Notes: generated by a model not told the origin, from the sequence alone. Positions 1-10,118 are shown, counted from the first letter of the stretch. The stretch is 64,000 nt of DNA from Thermoanaerobaculales bacterium (GCA_025456145.1 JALOLD010000004.1:163369-227368); one strand, 5' to 3'. Program-made: numbers and translations.

Positions 1-1
1 C

Positions 2-1222
2 TCCTTCGGGATGCAGATGGTGCTCATCCTGGTCACCGGCTACGCCATCGCCCTCGCCGCACCGGTGACCCGGCTCGTCGACCGGCTCGCCGGAGCGCTG
101 ACCAGCCCGGGCCAGGTCTACCTCTTCGTCCTGGTCGCCGGTACGCTGCTGGTCTGGGTCAGCTGGGGCTGGGTCGTGCTGACCGCGGTGCTCGCACGCG
201 AGCTCGCCTCTCGGGTCCGCGGCGTCGACTACCCCTACCTCGTCGCGGCGACCTACCTGTCGAGCAACGCCTGGGTGGTCGGGCTGTCGAGCACGATCCC
301 GCTGCTGCTCAACACCCCGGGCAACTTCCTGATCGAGGCCGGTCTGCTGGGCGGCACCATCCCGGTCGGCCGGACGCTGGGCAGCCCGCTCAACCTGGCG
401 GTGGCGGCGGTCTATCTGGTCGTCATGCCGGCGGTGATGTGGCTGGTCCGCCCGAGATCGGGGATCGTCGAGCTCGGCGACCTCGTCGAGAGCCCCGATC
501 CGCAGCCCCCCACGACGGCCGATCCCGGCCGCGGTCCGGATGTCGCCGGGCGGACGCCGGCCGACCGCATGGACCACAGTGTCGTCCTCCAGGCGGCGGT
601 CGCCCTGATCGGTCTCGGCACGGTGCTCCACCGCCTCCTCAGCCGCGGCTTCAACCCCGACCTCAACCTCATGATCTTCACCTTCCTGATGCTCGGTCTG
701 CTGCTCCACCGGACCCCCGCCCGGGCCGTCGCGGCGATGGCGAAGGCCTGCTCGAACATCTCGGGGATCGTCTTCCAGTACCCGTTCTACGCCGGGATCA
801 TGGGGATCATGATGGCGACCGGGCTGGGCGCCGCCATCGCGGCCTGGGTGGCGTCGGTGGCGACCCCGGCGAGCCTGCCGGTCGCCGCCTTCGTCCTCGG
901 CGGTGCGGTCAACTTCGCGATCCCGTCGGCGGGCGGCGAGTGGGCGGTGCTCGGACCGCCGCTCGTCGAGGCGGTCCGGTCGCTCGCGGGGGCGGTAGGG
1001 CCGGCCGAGCTCGAGGCCCGGCTCGCCCGGGTGGCGATGGCGGTCGCCTATGGCGAGACCCTGACCAACCTCCTCCAGCCCTTCTTCCTGCTCGCCGTCC
1101 TGCCGGTCATGGGCGCCGGGGTGCGGCTGCGCGCCCGCGACCTCGTCGGCTACCTGCTGCTGCCGTTCGCGGTGCTCTTGGTGATCGTCGGCGCCCTCGT
1201 CGCGCTCGTTCCGATCGGCTGA
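2..1222 (+). CDS. atoE: Short-chain fatty acid transporter (AtoE family), 5' truncated by window edge
   Basis: Inner-membrane uptake carrier of the AtoE/TIGR00366 type for acetoacetate, butyrate and similar short-chain acids. The reading frame is open to the first bases of the window, and the segment around residues SFGMQM matches a region about 55-60 residues into E. coli AtoE, so the true start lies upstream of the window and the ATG at 11 is internal. Hydrophobic segments alternate with short loops through the whole length. The PGNFL segment and the conserved C-terminal half, with its NFAIPSAGGEWAVLGPP stretch, are family hallmarks. A polar insert rich in P and D (about residues 155-190) replaces the cytoplasmic loop. 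It is convergent with nrdJ, with 100 bases between the stops. Confidence 0.88.
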   Translation, partial: SFGMQMVLILVTGYAIALAAPVTRLVDRLAGALTSPGQVYLFVLVAGTLLVWVSWGWVVLTAVLARELASRVRGVDYPYLVAATYLSSNAWVVGLSSTIPLLLNTPGNFLIEAGLLGGTIPVGRTLGSPLNLAVAAVYLVVMPAVMWLVRPRSGIVELGDLVESPDPQPPTTADPGRGPDVAGRTPADRMDHSVVLQAAVALIGLGTVLHRLLSRGFNPDLNLMIFTFLMLGLLLHRTPARAVAAMAKACSNISGIVFQYPFYAGIMGIMMATGLGAAIAAWVASVATPASLPVAAFVLGGAVNFAIPSAGGEWAVLGPPLVEAVRSLAGAVGPAELEARLARVAMAVAYGETLTNLLQPFFLLAVLPVMGAGVRLRARDLVGYLLLPFAVLLVIVGALVALVPIG

Positions 1223-1322
1223 GGCGGCGGGCGCCGATCGAACGACGCCCCCGCAGTGGCGCGTTGTCGGGAACATCCGACGTGGCGTCGACGACGTCAG
1301 CTGCGCGCGTACCGATGGCCGG

Positions 1323-4300
1323 TTACGAGCAGCCGGTCGTCGCGCCGCAGGACTCGCACTTGAGGCAGGTGCCGTTGCGCACCAGGGTCAGCGAGCCGCA
1401 CTCCGGGCAGGGGTCGCCCTCGTAGCCCATCCACCGCGCCTGCTGGACGGCGGTAACGGTGGGCGAGCCCGAGCCGCGGCCCATCGGGGACACCGCCGCG
1501 GTCGGGCCGGCGCTCAGGGTCGCCTGGGTCCGGTTCTCGCCGACCGCGATCGGACGGACGTTGGCGTCGTCCCTCGGGTCGGACTTCTTCTTGTGCTGGT
1601 CCTTGCCGGCGCCGACCGCATCGTGCCGGATGTCCTCGGTCGAGACCTGGGCGAGATCGTCGCGCCCGAGGTAGGTGATGGCGAGCTCGCGGAAGACGTA
1701 GTCGATCACCGAGGTCGCCATCTTGATCCGGTCGTGGCCGCCGACGATGCCCGACGGCTCGAACCGGGTGAAGACGAAGGCGTCGACGAACTCCTCGAGA
1801 GGGACGCCGTACTGCAGGCCGAGCGACACCGCGATCGCGAAGCAGTTCATCAGCGAGCGGAAGGCCGCGCCCTCGCGGTGCATGTCGAGGAAGATCTCGC
1901 CGACCGAGCCGTCCTCGTACTCGCCGGTCCGGATGTAGACCTTGTGACCGCCGACCGCCGCCTTCTGGGTGAAGCCGGTGCGCCGCTGGGGCAGCCGGCG
2001 CCGCCGCGCCTGGTAGCGGATGACCACCCGCTCGGCGATCGCCTCGGCGACGTGCTGGACATCGCCGGTCGCCACCGCGTCGGCGAGCTCCTCCTCCTCC
2101 TCGGCGGTGATCGCGATCGACAGCGGCTGGCTGAGCTTGGAGCCGTCGCGGTAGAGCGCGACCGCCTTGAGCATCTTCTGCCAGGCCAGGGTGTAGGCGC
2201 GCTTGATGTCGGCCAGGGTGGCGTCGGCGGGCATGTTGATGGTCTTGGAGATCGCGCCCGAGATGAAGGGCTGGGCGGCGGCCATCATCAGGATGTGGCC
2301 GTCATAGTCGATCGACCGGGTGCCGCGGCGGCCGCACCGGTTGGCGCAGTCGAACACCGCGAAGTGCTCCTCGCGGAGGTGGGGCGCGCCCTCGACGGTC
2401 ATCGTGCCGCACGCCCAGATGTTGGCGGTGTCGATCTCGTCGGCCGAGAAGCCGAGCCGGTCGAGGACATCGAGCGACCAGTCGGCGAGCTCCTCGTCGG
2501 ACAGCCCGAGCTGGCGCAGGAAGCCCTCGCCGAGCACGTGCGGCGCGAAGGCCGCGCCGATGTCGAACGAGATCGGCAGCGCCTTTTCGACCCGGGCGAT
2601 CGCCTCGGCGGTGAAGCCGCGCGCCTCGAGGGCGGTGTGGTCGATGGTCGGGCAGCCGGCGAGGGTGCCGCGGCCGACCGCGTAGTGGACGATCGCCTCG
2701 ATCTGATCGGTCGGGTAACCGAGCGCGGTGAGGGCCGCCGGGATGCTCTGGTTGATGATCTTGAAGAAGCCGCCGCCGGCGAGCTTTTTGAACTTGACCA
2801 GCGCGAAGTCGGGCTCGATCCCGGTGGTGTCGCAGTCCATCACCAGGCCGATCGTCCCGGTCGGGGCGATGACGCTCGCCTGGGCGTTGCGGTAACCGTG
2901 CCGGCTCCCCAGCTCGAGGGCCCGGTCCCAGGCGTCGCGAGCCGCGGCGAGCAGGTCGGGGGGCGTCAGCCCGGCGTCGAGCCCGATCGGCCGGATCGTC
3001 AGCCCGTCGTACATCTCGGCCGGCGCGTCGTAGGCGGCCCGGCGGTGGTTGGCGATCACCCGCAGCATGGCGTCGCGGTTGTCGGCGAAGCCCGGGAACG
3101 GCCCGAGCTCGGCGGCCATCTCGGCGGAGGTCGCATAGGCCTCGCCGGTCAGGATCGCGGTGATCGCGCCGCAGATCGCGCGCCCCCGGTCGGAGTCGTA
3201 GGGGATGCCGAGCCGCATGAGCAACGAGCCGATGTTGGCGTAGCCGAGCCCGAGGGTGCGGTAGCGATAGCTGAGCTCGGCGATCCGGCGGCTCGGGAAC
3301 GAGGCCATGAGCACCGAGATCTCGAGCACCATCGTCCACAGCCTGACGGTGTGCCGGAAGGCCGCGATGTCGAAGCTGCCGTCGTCGCGGAGGAACTTGA
3401 CGAGGTTGATCGACGCCAGGTTGCACGCCGTGTCGTCGAGGAACATGTACTCGGAGCACGGGTTCGAGGCGTTGATCCGGCCCGAGCCCGGGCAGGTGTG
3501 CCACTCGTTGATCGTGTCGTCGTACTGCAGGCCCGGATCCGCGCACTCCCAGGCCGCGAGCGTGATGTCCTGCCACAGCTTCCCGGCGGGCACCCGTTTG
3601 GCGACCCCGCCGTCGATCCGCCGGATGAGCTCCCACTCGCCGCCCGCCTCGAGGGTCTCGAAGAACGAGTTCGGCACGCGGACGCTGTTGTTGGCGTTCT
3701 GGCCCGAGACGGTGAAGTAGGCGGCGGAGTCCCAGTCGGTGTCGTACTGCTCGACCGGGTAGTCGCGGATGCCCTGCGCGGCGAGCTGGAGTACGCGCTG
3801 GATCGCGCCGTCGGGCACGCCGCGCCGGCGAGCGGTGCGGATCATCCGGGCCAGCCGGTGGTTCTCCTTGGGGTCGACGTGGGGATCGCCCTCCTCGTCG
3901 AAGCAGGCGTCGAGGATCTTCGCGAGCTGCCGCCGGTTGGTCCTCGATCCGGCGACCAGCGCCGCGACCTTGCGCTCCTCGACCGCTTTCCACGAGACAA
4001 AGGCCTCGATATCGGGGTGGTCGAGGTCGAGGCAGACCATCTTGGCGGCCCGCCGGGTCGTACCGCCCGACTTGATCGCCCCGGCGGCGCGGTCGCCGAT
4101 CTTGAGAAAGGACATCAGCCCCGAGCTCTTGCCGCCGCCCGACAGCGGCTCGCCCTCGCCGCGCAGCCGCGAGAAGTTGCTGCCGGTGCCCGAGCCGTAC
4201 TTGAAGAGTCGCGCCTCGCGGACCCAGAGGTCCATGATGCCGCCCTCGTTGACCAGGTCGTCGGCGACCGACTGGATGAAGCAGGCGTGGGGCTGCGGGC

Positions 4301-4829
4301 GCTCGTAGGCGCTGGTCGAGCGCTCGACCTCGCCGGTCGAAGGGTCGCAGTAGTAGTGGCCCTGGGCGGGACCGGTGATGCCGTAGGCCCAGTGCAGGCC
4401 GGTGTTGAACCACTGCGGCGAGTTGGGCGCGGTCATCTGGGCGGCGAGCATGTAGCTGAGCTCGTCGTGGAAGGCCAGGGCGTCGTCGTCGCTCGCGAAG
4501 TAGCCGTGCTCGCGACCCCAGTGCGTCCAGCAGCCGGCGAGCCGGTGGAAGACCTGGCGGGCGTCGCGCTCGGGACCGGTGACCGGCGTGCCATCGCCGT
4601 CGAGGACCGGTCGCCCGTCGGCGTCGATCTGCGGGACGCCGGCCTTGCGGAAGTACTTCTGCACGAGCACGTCGACCGCGACCTGCGACCAGGTCGCCGG
4701 GACCAGAACGTCGTCCATCGCGAAGACGAGGCTGCCGTCGGTGTTGCGGATCTCCGTCGAGCGCGTGACGAAGCTGATGTCGGTGTACGGGTCGGCGCCC
4801 GCGACGGTGAAACGGCGCTCTACCTTCAT
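1323..4829 (-). CDS. nrdJ: Vitamin B12-dependent (class II) ribonucleoside-diphosphate reductase
   Basis: Cytoplasmic enzyme that makes deoxyribonucleotides using adenosylcobalamin, independently of oxygen. The product is 1168 residues, usual for the long NrdJ form. It shows the active-site NPCSE motif at about residue 455, the catalytic barrel before and after it, a TSCPD-like region near residue 1000, and a C-terminal zinc ribbon with two CxxC pairs (CPECG and CLKCESCG) in the last 30 residues. I chose the ATG at 4829 because GGAGG lies about 13 bases upstream with a second GGGGG stretch closer; an ATG at 4937 in the same frame would lie inside the promoter and encode a non-conserved leader. 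Upstream, a promoter overlaps two NrdR-like boxes, so repression by NrdR is likely. No other reductase gene is visible here. Confidence 0.95.
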   Translation of the reverse strand: MKVERRFTVAGADPYTDISFVTRSTEIRNTDGSLVFAMDDVLVPATWSQVAVDVLVQKYFRKAGVPQIDADGRPVLDGDGTPVTGPERDARQVFHRLAGCWTHWGREHGYFASDDDALAFHDELSYMLAAQMTAPNSPQWFNTGLHWAYGITGPAQGHYYCDPSTGEVERSTSAYERPQPHACFIQSVADDLVNEGGIMDLWVREARLFKYGSGTGSNFSRLRGEGEPLSGGGKSSGLMSFLKIGDRAAGAIKSGGTTRRAAKMVCLDLDHPDIEAFVSWKAVEERKVAALVAGSRTNRRQLAKILDACFDEEGDPHVDPKENHRLARMIRTARRRGVPDGAIQRVLQLAAQGIRDYPVEQYDTDWDSAAYFTVSGQNANNSVRVPNSFFETLEAGGEWELIRRIDGGVAKRVPAGKLWQDITLAAWECADPGLQYDDTINEWHTCPGSGRINASNPCSEYMFLDDTACNLASINLVKFLRDDGSFDIAAFRHTVRLWTMVLEISVLMASFPSRRIAELSYRYRTLGLGYANIGSLLMRLGIPYDSDRGRAICGAITAILTGEAYATSAEMAAELGPFPGFADNRDAMLRVIANHRRAAYDAPAEMYDGLTIRPIGLDAGLTPPDLLAAARDAWDRALELGSRHGYRNAQASVIAPTGTIGLVMDCDTTGIEPDFALVKFKKLAGGGFFKIINQSIPAALTALGYPTDQIEAIVHYAVGRGTLAGCPTIDHTALEARGFTAEAIARVEKALPISFDIGAAFAPHVLGEGFLRQLGLSDEELADWSLDVLDRLGFSADEIDTANIWACGTMTVEGAPHLREEHFAVFDCANRCGRRGTRSIDYDGHILMMAAAQPFISGAISKTINMPADATLADIKRAYTLAWQKMLKAVALYRDGSKLSQPLSIAITAEEEEELADAVATGDVQHVAEAIAERVVIRYQARRRRLPQRRTGFTQKAAVGGHKVYIRTGEYEDGSVGEIFLDMHREGAAFRSLMNCFAIAVSLGLQYGVPLEEFVDAFVFTRFEPSGIVGGHDRIKMATSVIDYVFRELAITYLGRDDLAQVSTEDIRHDAVGAGKDQHKKKSDPRDDANVRPIAVGENRTQATLSAGPTAAVSPMGRGSGSPTVTAVQQARWMGYEGDPCPECGSLTLVRNGTCLKCESCGATTGCS

Positions 4830-4932
4830 CTGACCCCCTCGACCTCCCGGATGGCTGCGACTCCGAGCGACAAAACCCCCCCGACATACACCACCAACGT
4901 CCCGCCGATCGGGGTGATTTTTGCTGACTTCG

Positions 4933-4978
4933 ACCACTATATATGGGGCTTTCCTCGCTTGTCAACAACTAGATGTTG
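4933..4978 (-). promoter_or_regulatory. Tandem NrdR-type boxes upstream of nrdJ
   Basis: Two 16-base imperfect palindromes lie at 4933-4948 (plus strand ACCACTATATATGGGG) and 4963-4978 (plus strand CAACAACTAGATGTTG; 7 of 8 half-site positions pair). Their centres are 30 bases apart, close to three helical turns. NrdR boxes in other bacteria share the form ACACwATATATwGTGT and occur as pairs about 31 bases apart, and NrdR regulates ribonucleotide reductase genes. The position, spacing and target gene all agree. No nrdR gene lies in the window. Confidence 0.75.
4938..4965 (-). promoter_or_regulatory. Sigma70-like promoter of nrdJ
   Basis: On the minus strand TTGACA (4960-4965) and TATATA (4938-4943) are separated by 16 bases. 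The -35 element overlaps the upstream NrdR-like box and the -10 element sits inside the downstream one, so binding would block polymerase. Transcription would start near 4931, leaving a leader of about 100 bases before the nrdJ ATG. The rest of the 4830-5152 gap holds no gene; only this control region and a hairpin near 5121-5143 stand out. Confidence 0.65.
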
Positions 4979-5120
4979 GGGTTTTGCACTTTTTCTAAGT
5001 GATTGAGCGGCCACCGGTTCCGGGGCCGTTCCCGAACCCTCGCACGGGGGCAGCGAGGCATCTCAGGACGCTGGAATTTCCGGAGAAGCCGAGCCGAGAT
5101 GTGTCGCTCAACTGAACGCC

Positions 5121-5143
5121 GAGCCGGGGTCGCGACCCGGCTC
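5121..5143 (-). terminator. GC-rich hairpin downstream of the threonine dehydrogenase gene
   Basis: GAGCCGGGGTCG pairs with CGACCCGGCTC with one bulged G and almost no loop, giving a strong stem 10 bases after the stop codon of the upstream gene. No run of T follows on the minus strand, so this would be at best a weak intrinsic terminator or an RNA-stabilising stem. Confidence 0.35.
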
Positions 5144-5152
5144 GCTCGAGCC

Positions 5153-6166
5153 TCAGTAACGCTGCCTGATCCGAGGAATCAGGTAGTCCGAAAAGGCTCG
5201 GGCGAGGTCGTAGCGCGGCGCCAGACCCCAGTCGGCGCGGGCCGTCGAGTCGTCGACGTCCTCCGGCCAGCTGTCGACGATCGCCTGTCGCTTGAGGTCG
5301 GGTGCGAAGCTGATCTCGGCGGTCGGGAACCCGTGCCGGACGAGGTCGGCGATCTCTCCGGCCGAGGGGTTGAAGGCGGCGATGTTGTAGACCGGCTTGG
5401 TCAGCGCGGTCCGGTCGGCCGCGGCGAGCCCGAGCAGCGCGTCGACCGCATCGGGCATCGCCATGAACGGGATCCGGGTGTCGGGCCGGACGAAGCACGC
5501 GTAGGGCCGCCCCTGGGCGGCGGCGTGGATCATCTCCGGCGCGTAGTCCGAGGTCCCGCCCGAGGGCACGGTGTCGGCCGAGATCAGGCCGGGGAAACGG
5601 ATCGACCGGAAGTCGACCTTGCCCGACAGGGTCTCGGCGGCGAGCTGCTTGTAGTGCGCGTCGTAGTACCGCCCGAGGTGCTCGCAGTAGAGCTTGTTGC
5701 AGCCGTACATCGTGGTCGGCTGGTTCCACTCGTGCTCGCGCAACCGGCCGGCGGCGCGTTTGGTCTCGAGGTCCGGCAGTCCGTAGGCGGCGATCGAGCT
5801 CGGGTAGAGAAAGACCACCGGCCGGCCATGCGACTCGCCCTGCGACTGGGCGAAGTCGAGCAGCTTGAGGGTGCCCTCGACGTTGACCTGGTGGCCGGCG
5901 AGGGGGGTGAACTCGGCGCGGGTCGAGAGCAGTGCCGCGAGGTGGAAGATCGTGCGCACCTCGAACTCGGAAAGGATCCGCTCGAGCAGGTGGATCTCGA
6001 GGATCGAGCCGAGGTACTCGCGGTCGACCATGTCGCGGTGGTCGCGGGGCAGCGGCTGGAGATCGACGGTGATGATCGGCATCTCGCCGGCGGCGGCCAG
6101 CCTCTCGATCAGGCCGTGGCCGATCTCGCCGCTGGCGCCGGTGATGAGGGTGACGGGCTTGCGCAT
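5153..6166 (-). CDS. L-threonine 3-dehydrogenase, SDR (UDP-galactose epimerase-like) type
   Basis: A 337-residue extended-SDR protein. The N-terminus carries the NAD-binding GASGEIG motif (residues 10-16). The catalytic region has YPSSIAAYG followed by YGCNK (Tyr and Lys of the YxxxK triad). The C-terminal half contains RFPGLIS, GGTSDYA, an IPFMAMPDAVDAL stretch and DSWPEDVDDS, which are specific to the short-chain threonine dehydrogenase family rather than to sugar epimerases. The likely reaction is NAD-dependent oxidation of L-threonine to 2-amino-3-ketobutyrate in the cytoplasm. GGAGG precedes the ATG at 6166. It is divergent from the export operon that starts at 6344, and no glycine C-acetyltransferase gene is adjacent. 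Confidence 0.85.
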   Translation of the reverse strand: MRKPVTLITGASGEIGHGLIERLAAAGEMPIITVDLQPLPRDHRDMVDREYLGSILEIHLLERILSEFEVRTIFHLAALLSTRAEFTPLAGHQVNVEGTLKLLDFAQSQGESHGRPVVFLYPSSIAAYGLPDLETKRAAGRLREHEWNQPTTMYGCNKLYCEHLGRYYDAHYKQLAAETLSGKVDFRSIRFPGLISADTVPSGGTSDYAPEMIHAAAQGRPYACFVRPDTRIPFMAMPDAVDALLGLAAADRTALTKPVYNIAAFNPSAGEIADLVRHGFPTAEISFAPDLKRQAIVDSWPEDVDDSTARADWGLAPRYDLARAFSDYLIPRIRQRY

Positions 6167-6343
6167 CGGGTCCTCCGCCGCCGCGACCGCCGACCCGGCG
6201 GTCGCTGAGCGATCCAGGGTCGCCAAGACCGGGCCGGCTGTCAAGCGGTTCAAACCCCGGCGCCCCGCCCGACATCCAAGAGGTGTCGGCGTCGCCGAAC
6301 CGAAAGCCAGGGATTTCGTAGAGCACTCCGGGAGGTCCTCGTC

Positions 6344-7450
6344 ATGGGCAAGCTGGTGCGGTTGTTGCTGCTGCTGATCGTGGTCGGCGTCGCCGGCGGC
6401 GCGATCTACGGGTTCGTCGGGAGCCGGGAGGCGAAGGAGACCGGGCTGACCACGGTCGAGGCCGAGCTCGGCGACATCACCGAGAAGGCCCTCGCGGTCG
6501 GCCAGATCGAGCCGCGCGAGCGCTTCCAGGTCAAGTCCAAGATCTCGGGGATCGTCGCGCGCTGCTTTGTCGAGGTCGGCGACACGGTGCGGGCCGGCGA
6601 CCCGCTCTTCGAGATCGCGCCCGACCCGACGCCCCAGGAGCTGCTCGACGTCGACCACCGGGTCCGCTCGGCCGAGGCGAGCTTCGGCAAGGCCCGGGCC
6701 GACTACGAGCGCGGCCTCGAGCTCCACCGGGACGGCCTGCTCTCCAAGGGCGACCTCGACGCCCTCAAGGAGTCCTACGAGCTCGCCCAGGTCTCGGTCG
6801 AGCAGGCCCGCGACAACCGCGAGCTCACCCGGAGAGGCATCGTGTCGGGCGGCATCACCGAGGTCGAGCGGGTCATCCGCTCGACCGCCAGCGGGACCGT
6901 GCTCAGCCGGGCGGTCGACGTCGGCGACCCGGTCGTTCCCCTGACCTCCTACCAGCCGGGCACCGAGCTCGCCTCGATCGCCGACATGAGCGACCTCATC
7001 TTCAAGGGGACGGTCGACGAGATCGACGTCGGCAAGATCGCGGTCGGCCTGCCGGCGCGGATCAAGGTCGGCGCGCTGCCCGACGAGGTGGTCACCGGCC
7101 GGCTGGCGCGGATCGCGCCGCAGGCCCAGCGCTCCGAGGGGGCGACCCTGTTCGACGTCGAGGTCGAGCTCGACCCCGGGCAGGAGATCACCCTGCGCGC
7201 CGGCTACTCGGCGAACGCCGACGTGGTGATCCGCGAGAAGACCGGGATCGTGCTCATCCCGGAGCGGTTGGTGATCTTCTCCGACGACGGCGCCGAGACC
7301 TTCGTCGAGGTTCCGGGCGCCGGCCCCGAGGCCGAGCCCGAGAAGGTCGCGGTGACGCTCGGGCTGTCCGACGGCCTCAACGTCGAGGTGGTCGAGGGCG
7401 TGTCGGCCGGCGAGAAGATCGTCCAGCGGCCGCCCAAGGAAATTTCGTAA
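6344..7450 (+). CDS. Periplasmic adaptor (HlyD/MacA-like) of an ABC export system
   Basis: Membrane fusion protein, 368 residues: one N-terminal membrane anchor (about residues 4-24), then a lipoyl-like half motif, an alpha-helical hairpin (about 100-165) and beta-barrel segments, the order seen in MacA and related adaptors. It begins with MGKLVRLLLL after a GGGAGG ribosome site. It would bridge the two downstream permeases to an outer-membrane channel; no TolC gene is in this operon, though one lies at 21.8-23.1 kb. First gene of a plus-strand operon (6344-11579) with adaptor, permease, permease, ATPase and lipoprotein. Confidence 0.85.
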   Translation: MGKLVRLLLLLIVVGVAGGAIYGFVGSREAKETGLTTVEAELGDITEKALAVGQIEPRERFQVKSKISGIVARCFVEVGDTVRAGDPLFEIAPDPTPQELLDVDHRVRSAEASFGKARADYERGLELHRDGLLSKGDLDALKESYELAQVSVEQARDNRELTRRGIVSGGITEVERVIRSTASGTVLSRAVDVGDPVVPLTSYQPGTELASIADMSDLIFKGTVDEIDVGKIAVGLPARIKVGALPDEVVTGRLARIAPQAQRSEGATLFDVEVELDPGQEITLRAGYSANADVVIREKTGIVLIPERLVIFSDDGAETFVEVPGAGPEAEPEKVAVTLGLSDGLNVEVVEGVSAGEKIVQRPPKEIS

Positions 7451-7479
7451 CGAATGATGAATGATCGGCAGGTGGCTGG

Positions 7480-8712
7480 GTGACGTCGTTCGGCTCCTTC
7501 CTGCGGCAGCTGGCGCGCGACCTCTGGTCGCAGAAGCTGCGGACCTTCCTCACCGTCTTCGGGATCATCTGGGGGACGGTGGCGGTGGCCCTGCTGCTCG
7601 CGGTCGGCGAGGGCGTCCACCAGCGCCAGACCCGGAGCTTTGCCGGCCTCGGCGACCGGATCGTCATCGCCTGGCCGTCGCGGACCTCGTTGCCCTTCGA
7701 GGGGCTCGGCAAGGGCCGGCGGGTCCGGGTCGACGAGTCCGACATCGAGTTTCTCGAGCGGCGGGTCGAGGGTCTCGCGGCGATCTCGAGCGAGTACAAC
7801 GACAACCTCCGTGCCCGGTACGGAGGCCGGACCCGGCTGGTCGACGTCTCCGGGGTGTCGCCGGTGTTCGGGGTGATGCGCAACATGATCCCCGCCGAGG
7901 GCGGGCGCTTCATCAACCCGACCGACATGGCCGAGCGGCGGCGGGTGGTCTTCGTCGGCAACGAGCTCGCCGACGACCTGTTCGGCGACGTCGACCCGGT
8001 CGGCGAGGAGGTCATGCTCCACGGCTCGCCCTTCCTGGTCGTCGGCGTGCTCAAGGCCAAGGACCAGGACTCGTCCTACTCGGGGCGCGACCACTCGAAG
8101 ATGATCATCCCCTCGACCACCTTCATGGCGCTGACCGGCCAGCGCTGGGTCGACCTCTTCATCTACAAGGCGCCGACCCCCGACGGCAACGAGGCCCTGA
8201 CCAAGCGGGTCCTCGCCGCACTCGGCGAGCGTAAGCGCTTCGACCCCACCGACACCCAGGCGCTCGGGATCTGGGACACCACCGAGATGTTCGTCTGGTT
8301 CGACACCTTCATGCTCGCCTTCAAGCTCTTCCTGGGCTTCATGGGGGTGCTGACGCTGACCGTCGGCGGGATCGGGGTGTCGAACATCATGAACGTCGTC
8401 GTCGAGGAGAGGACCCGCGAGATCGGGATCAAGATGGCCCTCGGCGCTCGGGGCCGGACGGTGCTCGGCCAGTTCCTCCTCGAGACGATGGTCCTGACCG
8501 CGATCGGCGGTCTGATCGGCCTCGCCCTCACCTGGGCCTTCTGCGCCGCGGTTGCCGGCTCGCCGGTCGAGAACGCGATCGGCACCCCGGTGCTGTCGCC
8601 CGGGATCGCCCTGCTCACCGCCTCGGTGCTCGGGCTGGTCGGGTTCCTCGCCGGTTTCTTCCCGGCCCGCAACGCCGCTCGCCTCGACCCGGTCGTCGCG
8701 ATGAAGCTGTGA
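7480..8712 (+). CDS. ABC transporter permease, MacB-like without the ATPase domain
   Basis: A 410-residue FtsX/MacB-type permease: an N-terminal membrane helix (about residues 20-45), a large periplasmic MacB_PCD domain, and three C-terminal helices (about 275-400) with the conserved GGIGVSNIMNVVVEERTREIG segment split across a loop. The start is a GTG at 7480, 29 bases after the adaptor stop and preceded by GGCAGGTGG. Unlike E. coli MacB, the nucleotide-binding domain is not fused and is supplied by the gene at 10232. A second, related permease follows at 8861, so the complex could be a heterodimer. Confidence 0.87.
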   Translation: MTSFGSFLRQLARDLWSQKLRTFLTVFGIIWGTVAVALLLAVGEGVHQRQTRSFAGLGDRIVIAWPSRTSLPFEGLGKGRRVRVDESDIEFLERRVEGLAAISSEYNDNLRARYGGRTRLVDVSGVSPVFGVMRNMIPAEGGRFINPTDMAERRRVVFVGNELADDLFGDVDPVGEEVMLHGSPFLVVGVLKAKDQDSSYSGRDHSKMIIPSTTFMALTGQRWVDLFIYKAPTPDGNEALTKRVLAALGERKRFDPTDTQALGIWDTTEMFVWFDTFMLAFKLFLGFMGVLTLTVGGIGVSNIMNVVVEERTREIGIKMALGARGRTVLGQFLLETMVLTAIGGLIGLALTWAFCAAVAGSPVENAIGTPVLSPGIALLTASVLGLVGFLAGFFPARNAARLDPVVAMKL

Positions 8713-8738
8713 TCGGAGAACAGATGCACATCCGTCGC

Positions 8739-8821
8739 AACCACAAAGACACGAAGACACGAAGAAGGGCACAAGGGACCGTTCTTTGTGATCCTCTAGG
8801 TGCCTTGGTGTCTTCGTGGTT
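8739..8821. repeat. Fold-back repeat with GACACGAA words
   Basis: Between the two permease genes, the left arm at 8739-8760 (starting AACCACAAAGACAC) and the reverse complement of the right arm at 8800-8821 match at 19 of 22 positions. The left arm continues as tandem copies of GACACGAA. The arms are about 40 bases apart. Words of this kind recur in intergenic space of many GC-rich environmental genomes. It does not encode a protein and could form a long stem in the operon transcript. Confidence 0.7.
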
Positions 8822-8860
8822 GGGGTGGTCACGGGGGCGGGCGGGCGTGGCAGGTGGACG

Positions 8861-10117
8861 ATGAGTAGGACCTTTTCGGTGATCGCGACGTTGTTTCTGA
8901 AAGCGTCGTCCCTTCAGAGGAAAAGGGCGGTGCTGACGGTCGCGGCAATCGCCTGGGGCACCGTCGCGATCCTCATGCTGCTTGCCTTCGGCGAGGGGCT
9001 GCGCAACCAGATGGCAAAGGCCCAGCGCGGGATGGGCGAGAACATCGCGGTCTGGTGGTCGGGCGAGACCTCGAAGGTCTGGCAGGGGCTGCCCGAGGGG
9101 CGGCCGATCCGCGCCCGGCTCGACGACCTCGACTACCTCCGGGGGAGGATGCCGTCGGCGAGCGGGGTGCTCGGCGAGATGACCTCGTGGCAGACCACCC
9201 TGACCTGGGGGACGACGACGATCACCGGTCGGGTGACCGGCGCCAACTGGCTCTACGGCGAGATGCGCCACCACTACGCCCGGCCCGGCGGCCGCTTCTT
9301 CAACGCCCACGACGAGCGCGACAAGCGGCGGGTGATTTTCCTCGGCAACCAGCTCGCCGAGGACATCTTCGGCGAGGTCGAGCCGGTCGGCGAGATCCTC
9401 CAGGTCGCGGGGGTGCCCTACCTGGTGATCGGGGTGCTCAACCCGAAGCTCCAGATGGGGACCTACAAGGGCCCCGACGAGGGCGGGGCGGTCATCCCGA
9501 TCACCACCTTCTCCGCCCAGTGGAGCCGCCACCGCCTCGACAACGTGGTCTTCAAGGTGGCCGAGGCCGAGGACATGCCCGCGGCGCGCGAGCAGTTCGC
9601 GCAGGCGCTGTCCGCGAGGTACCGCTTCGACCCGACCGACGAGCAGGTCACCGGGCTGTGGGACACCGCCGAAAGCGGCAAGACCCTGTCGACCGAGATG
9701 CGGCGCTTCCAGGTCTTCCTCGGGGTCATCGGCGCCCTGACCCTGCTGGTCGGCGGGATCGGCGTCGCCAACATCATGTACGCGGTGGTCAAGGAGAAGA
9801 CTCGGGAGATCGGGGTCCAGATGGCCCTCGGCGCCCACCGCGGCTGGATCACCGGTCCCTTCATCCTGCAGGGGATGACCTATACGCTGCTCGGCGGCGC
9901 CTTCGGGCTGCTCGTCGCGATCGCTTTGGTGATGCTGCTCCAGCTCGTCCCGGTCGAGGGCAACGACGCCATCGCCTTTTTGGGCAAGCCGACGCTGTCG
10001 GGCGAGATCGCGGCGGCGACCGCGGCGCTGCTCGGCCTCATCGGGATCCTCGCCGGCTACTTCCCCGCGCGCCGAGCGGCGAGCGTCGACCCGGCGGAGA
10101 CGTTGCGATATGAGTGA
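8861..10117 (+). CDS. Second ABC transporter permease, MacB-like
   Basis: A 418-residue FtsX/MacB-type permease, paralogous to the one at 7480: the same N-terminal helix followed by a periplasmic MacB_PCD domain and three C-terminal helices, with GGIGVANIMYAVVKEKTREIG near residue 300 in the same place. The ATG at 8861 is preferred over an upstream in-frame GTG at 8816 because GGTGG sits just upstream and the sequence before it is low-complexity and lies in the fold-back repeat. It ends one base before a perfect inverted repeat that separates it from the ATPase gene. Confidence 0.87.
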   Translation: MSRTFSVIATLFLKASSLQRKRAVLTVAAIAWGTVAILMLLAFGEGLRNQMAKAQRGMGENIAVWWSGETSKVWQGLPEGRPIRARLDDLDYLRGRMPSASGVLGEMTSWQTTLTWGTTTITGRVTGANWLYGEMRHHYARPGGRFFNAHDERDKRRVIFLGNQLAEDIFGEVEPVGEILQVAGVPYLVIGVLNPKLQMGTYKGPDEGGAVIPITTFSAQWSRHRLDNVVFKVAEAEDMPAAREQFAQALSARYRFDPTDEQVTGLWDTAESGKTLSTEMRRFQVFLGVIGALTLLVGGIGVANIMYAVVKEKTREIGVQMALGAHRGWITGPFILQGMTYTLLGGAFGLLVAIALVMLLQLVPVEGNDAIAFLGKPTLSGEIAAATAALLGLIGILAGYFPARRAASVDPAETLRYE

Positions 10118-10118
10118 C

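Noticed and set aside
1593..5006. Very long plus-strand open frame opposite nrdJ
   Set aside because: A shadow of the GC-rich nrdJ codons: its composition is Arg/Asp/Gly/Val-rich and repetitive, it has no motif, and nrdJ on the other strand is fully conserved.
4830..5152. Cobalamin riboswitch upstream of nrdJ
   Set aside because: No B12-box-like conserved element or multi-stem fold was found; the NrdR boxes and promoter explain the region.
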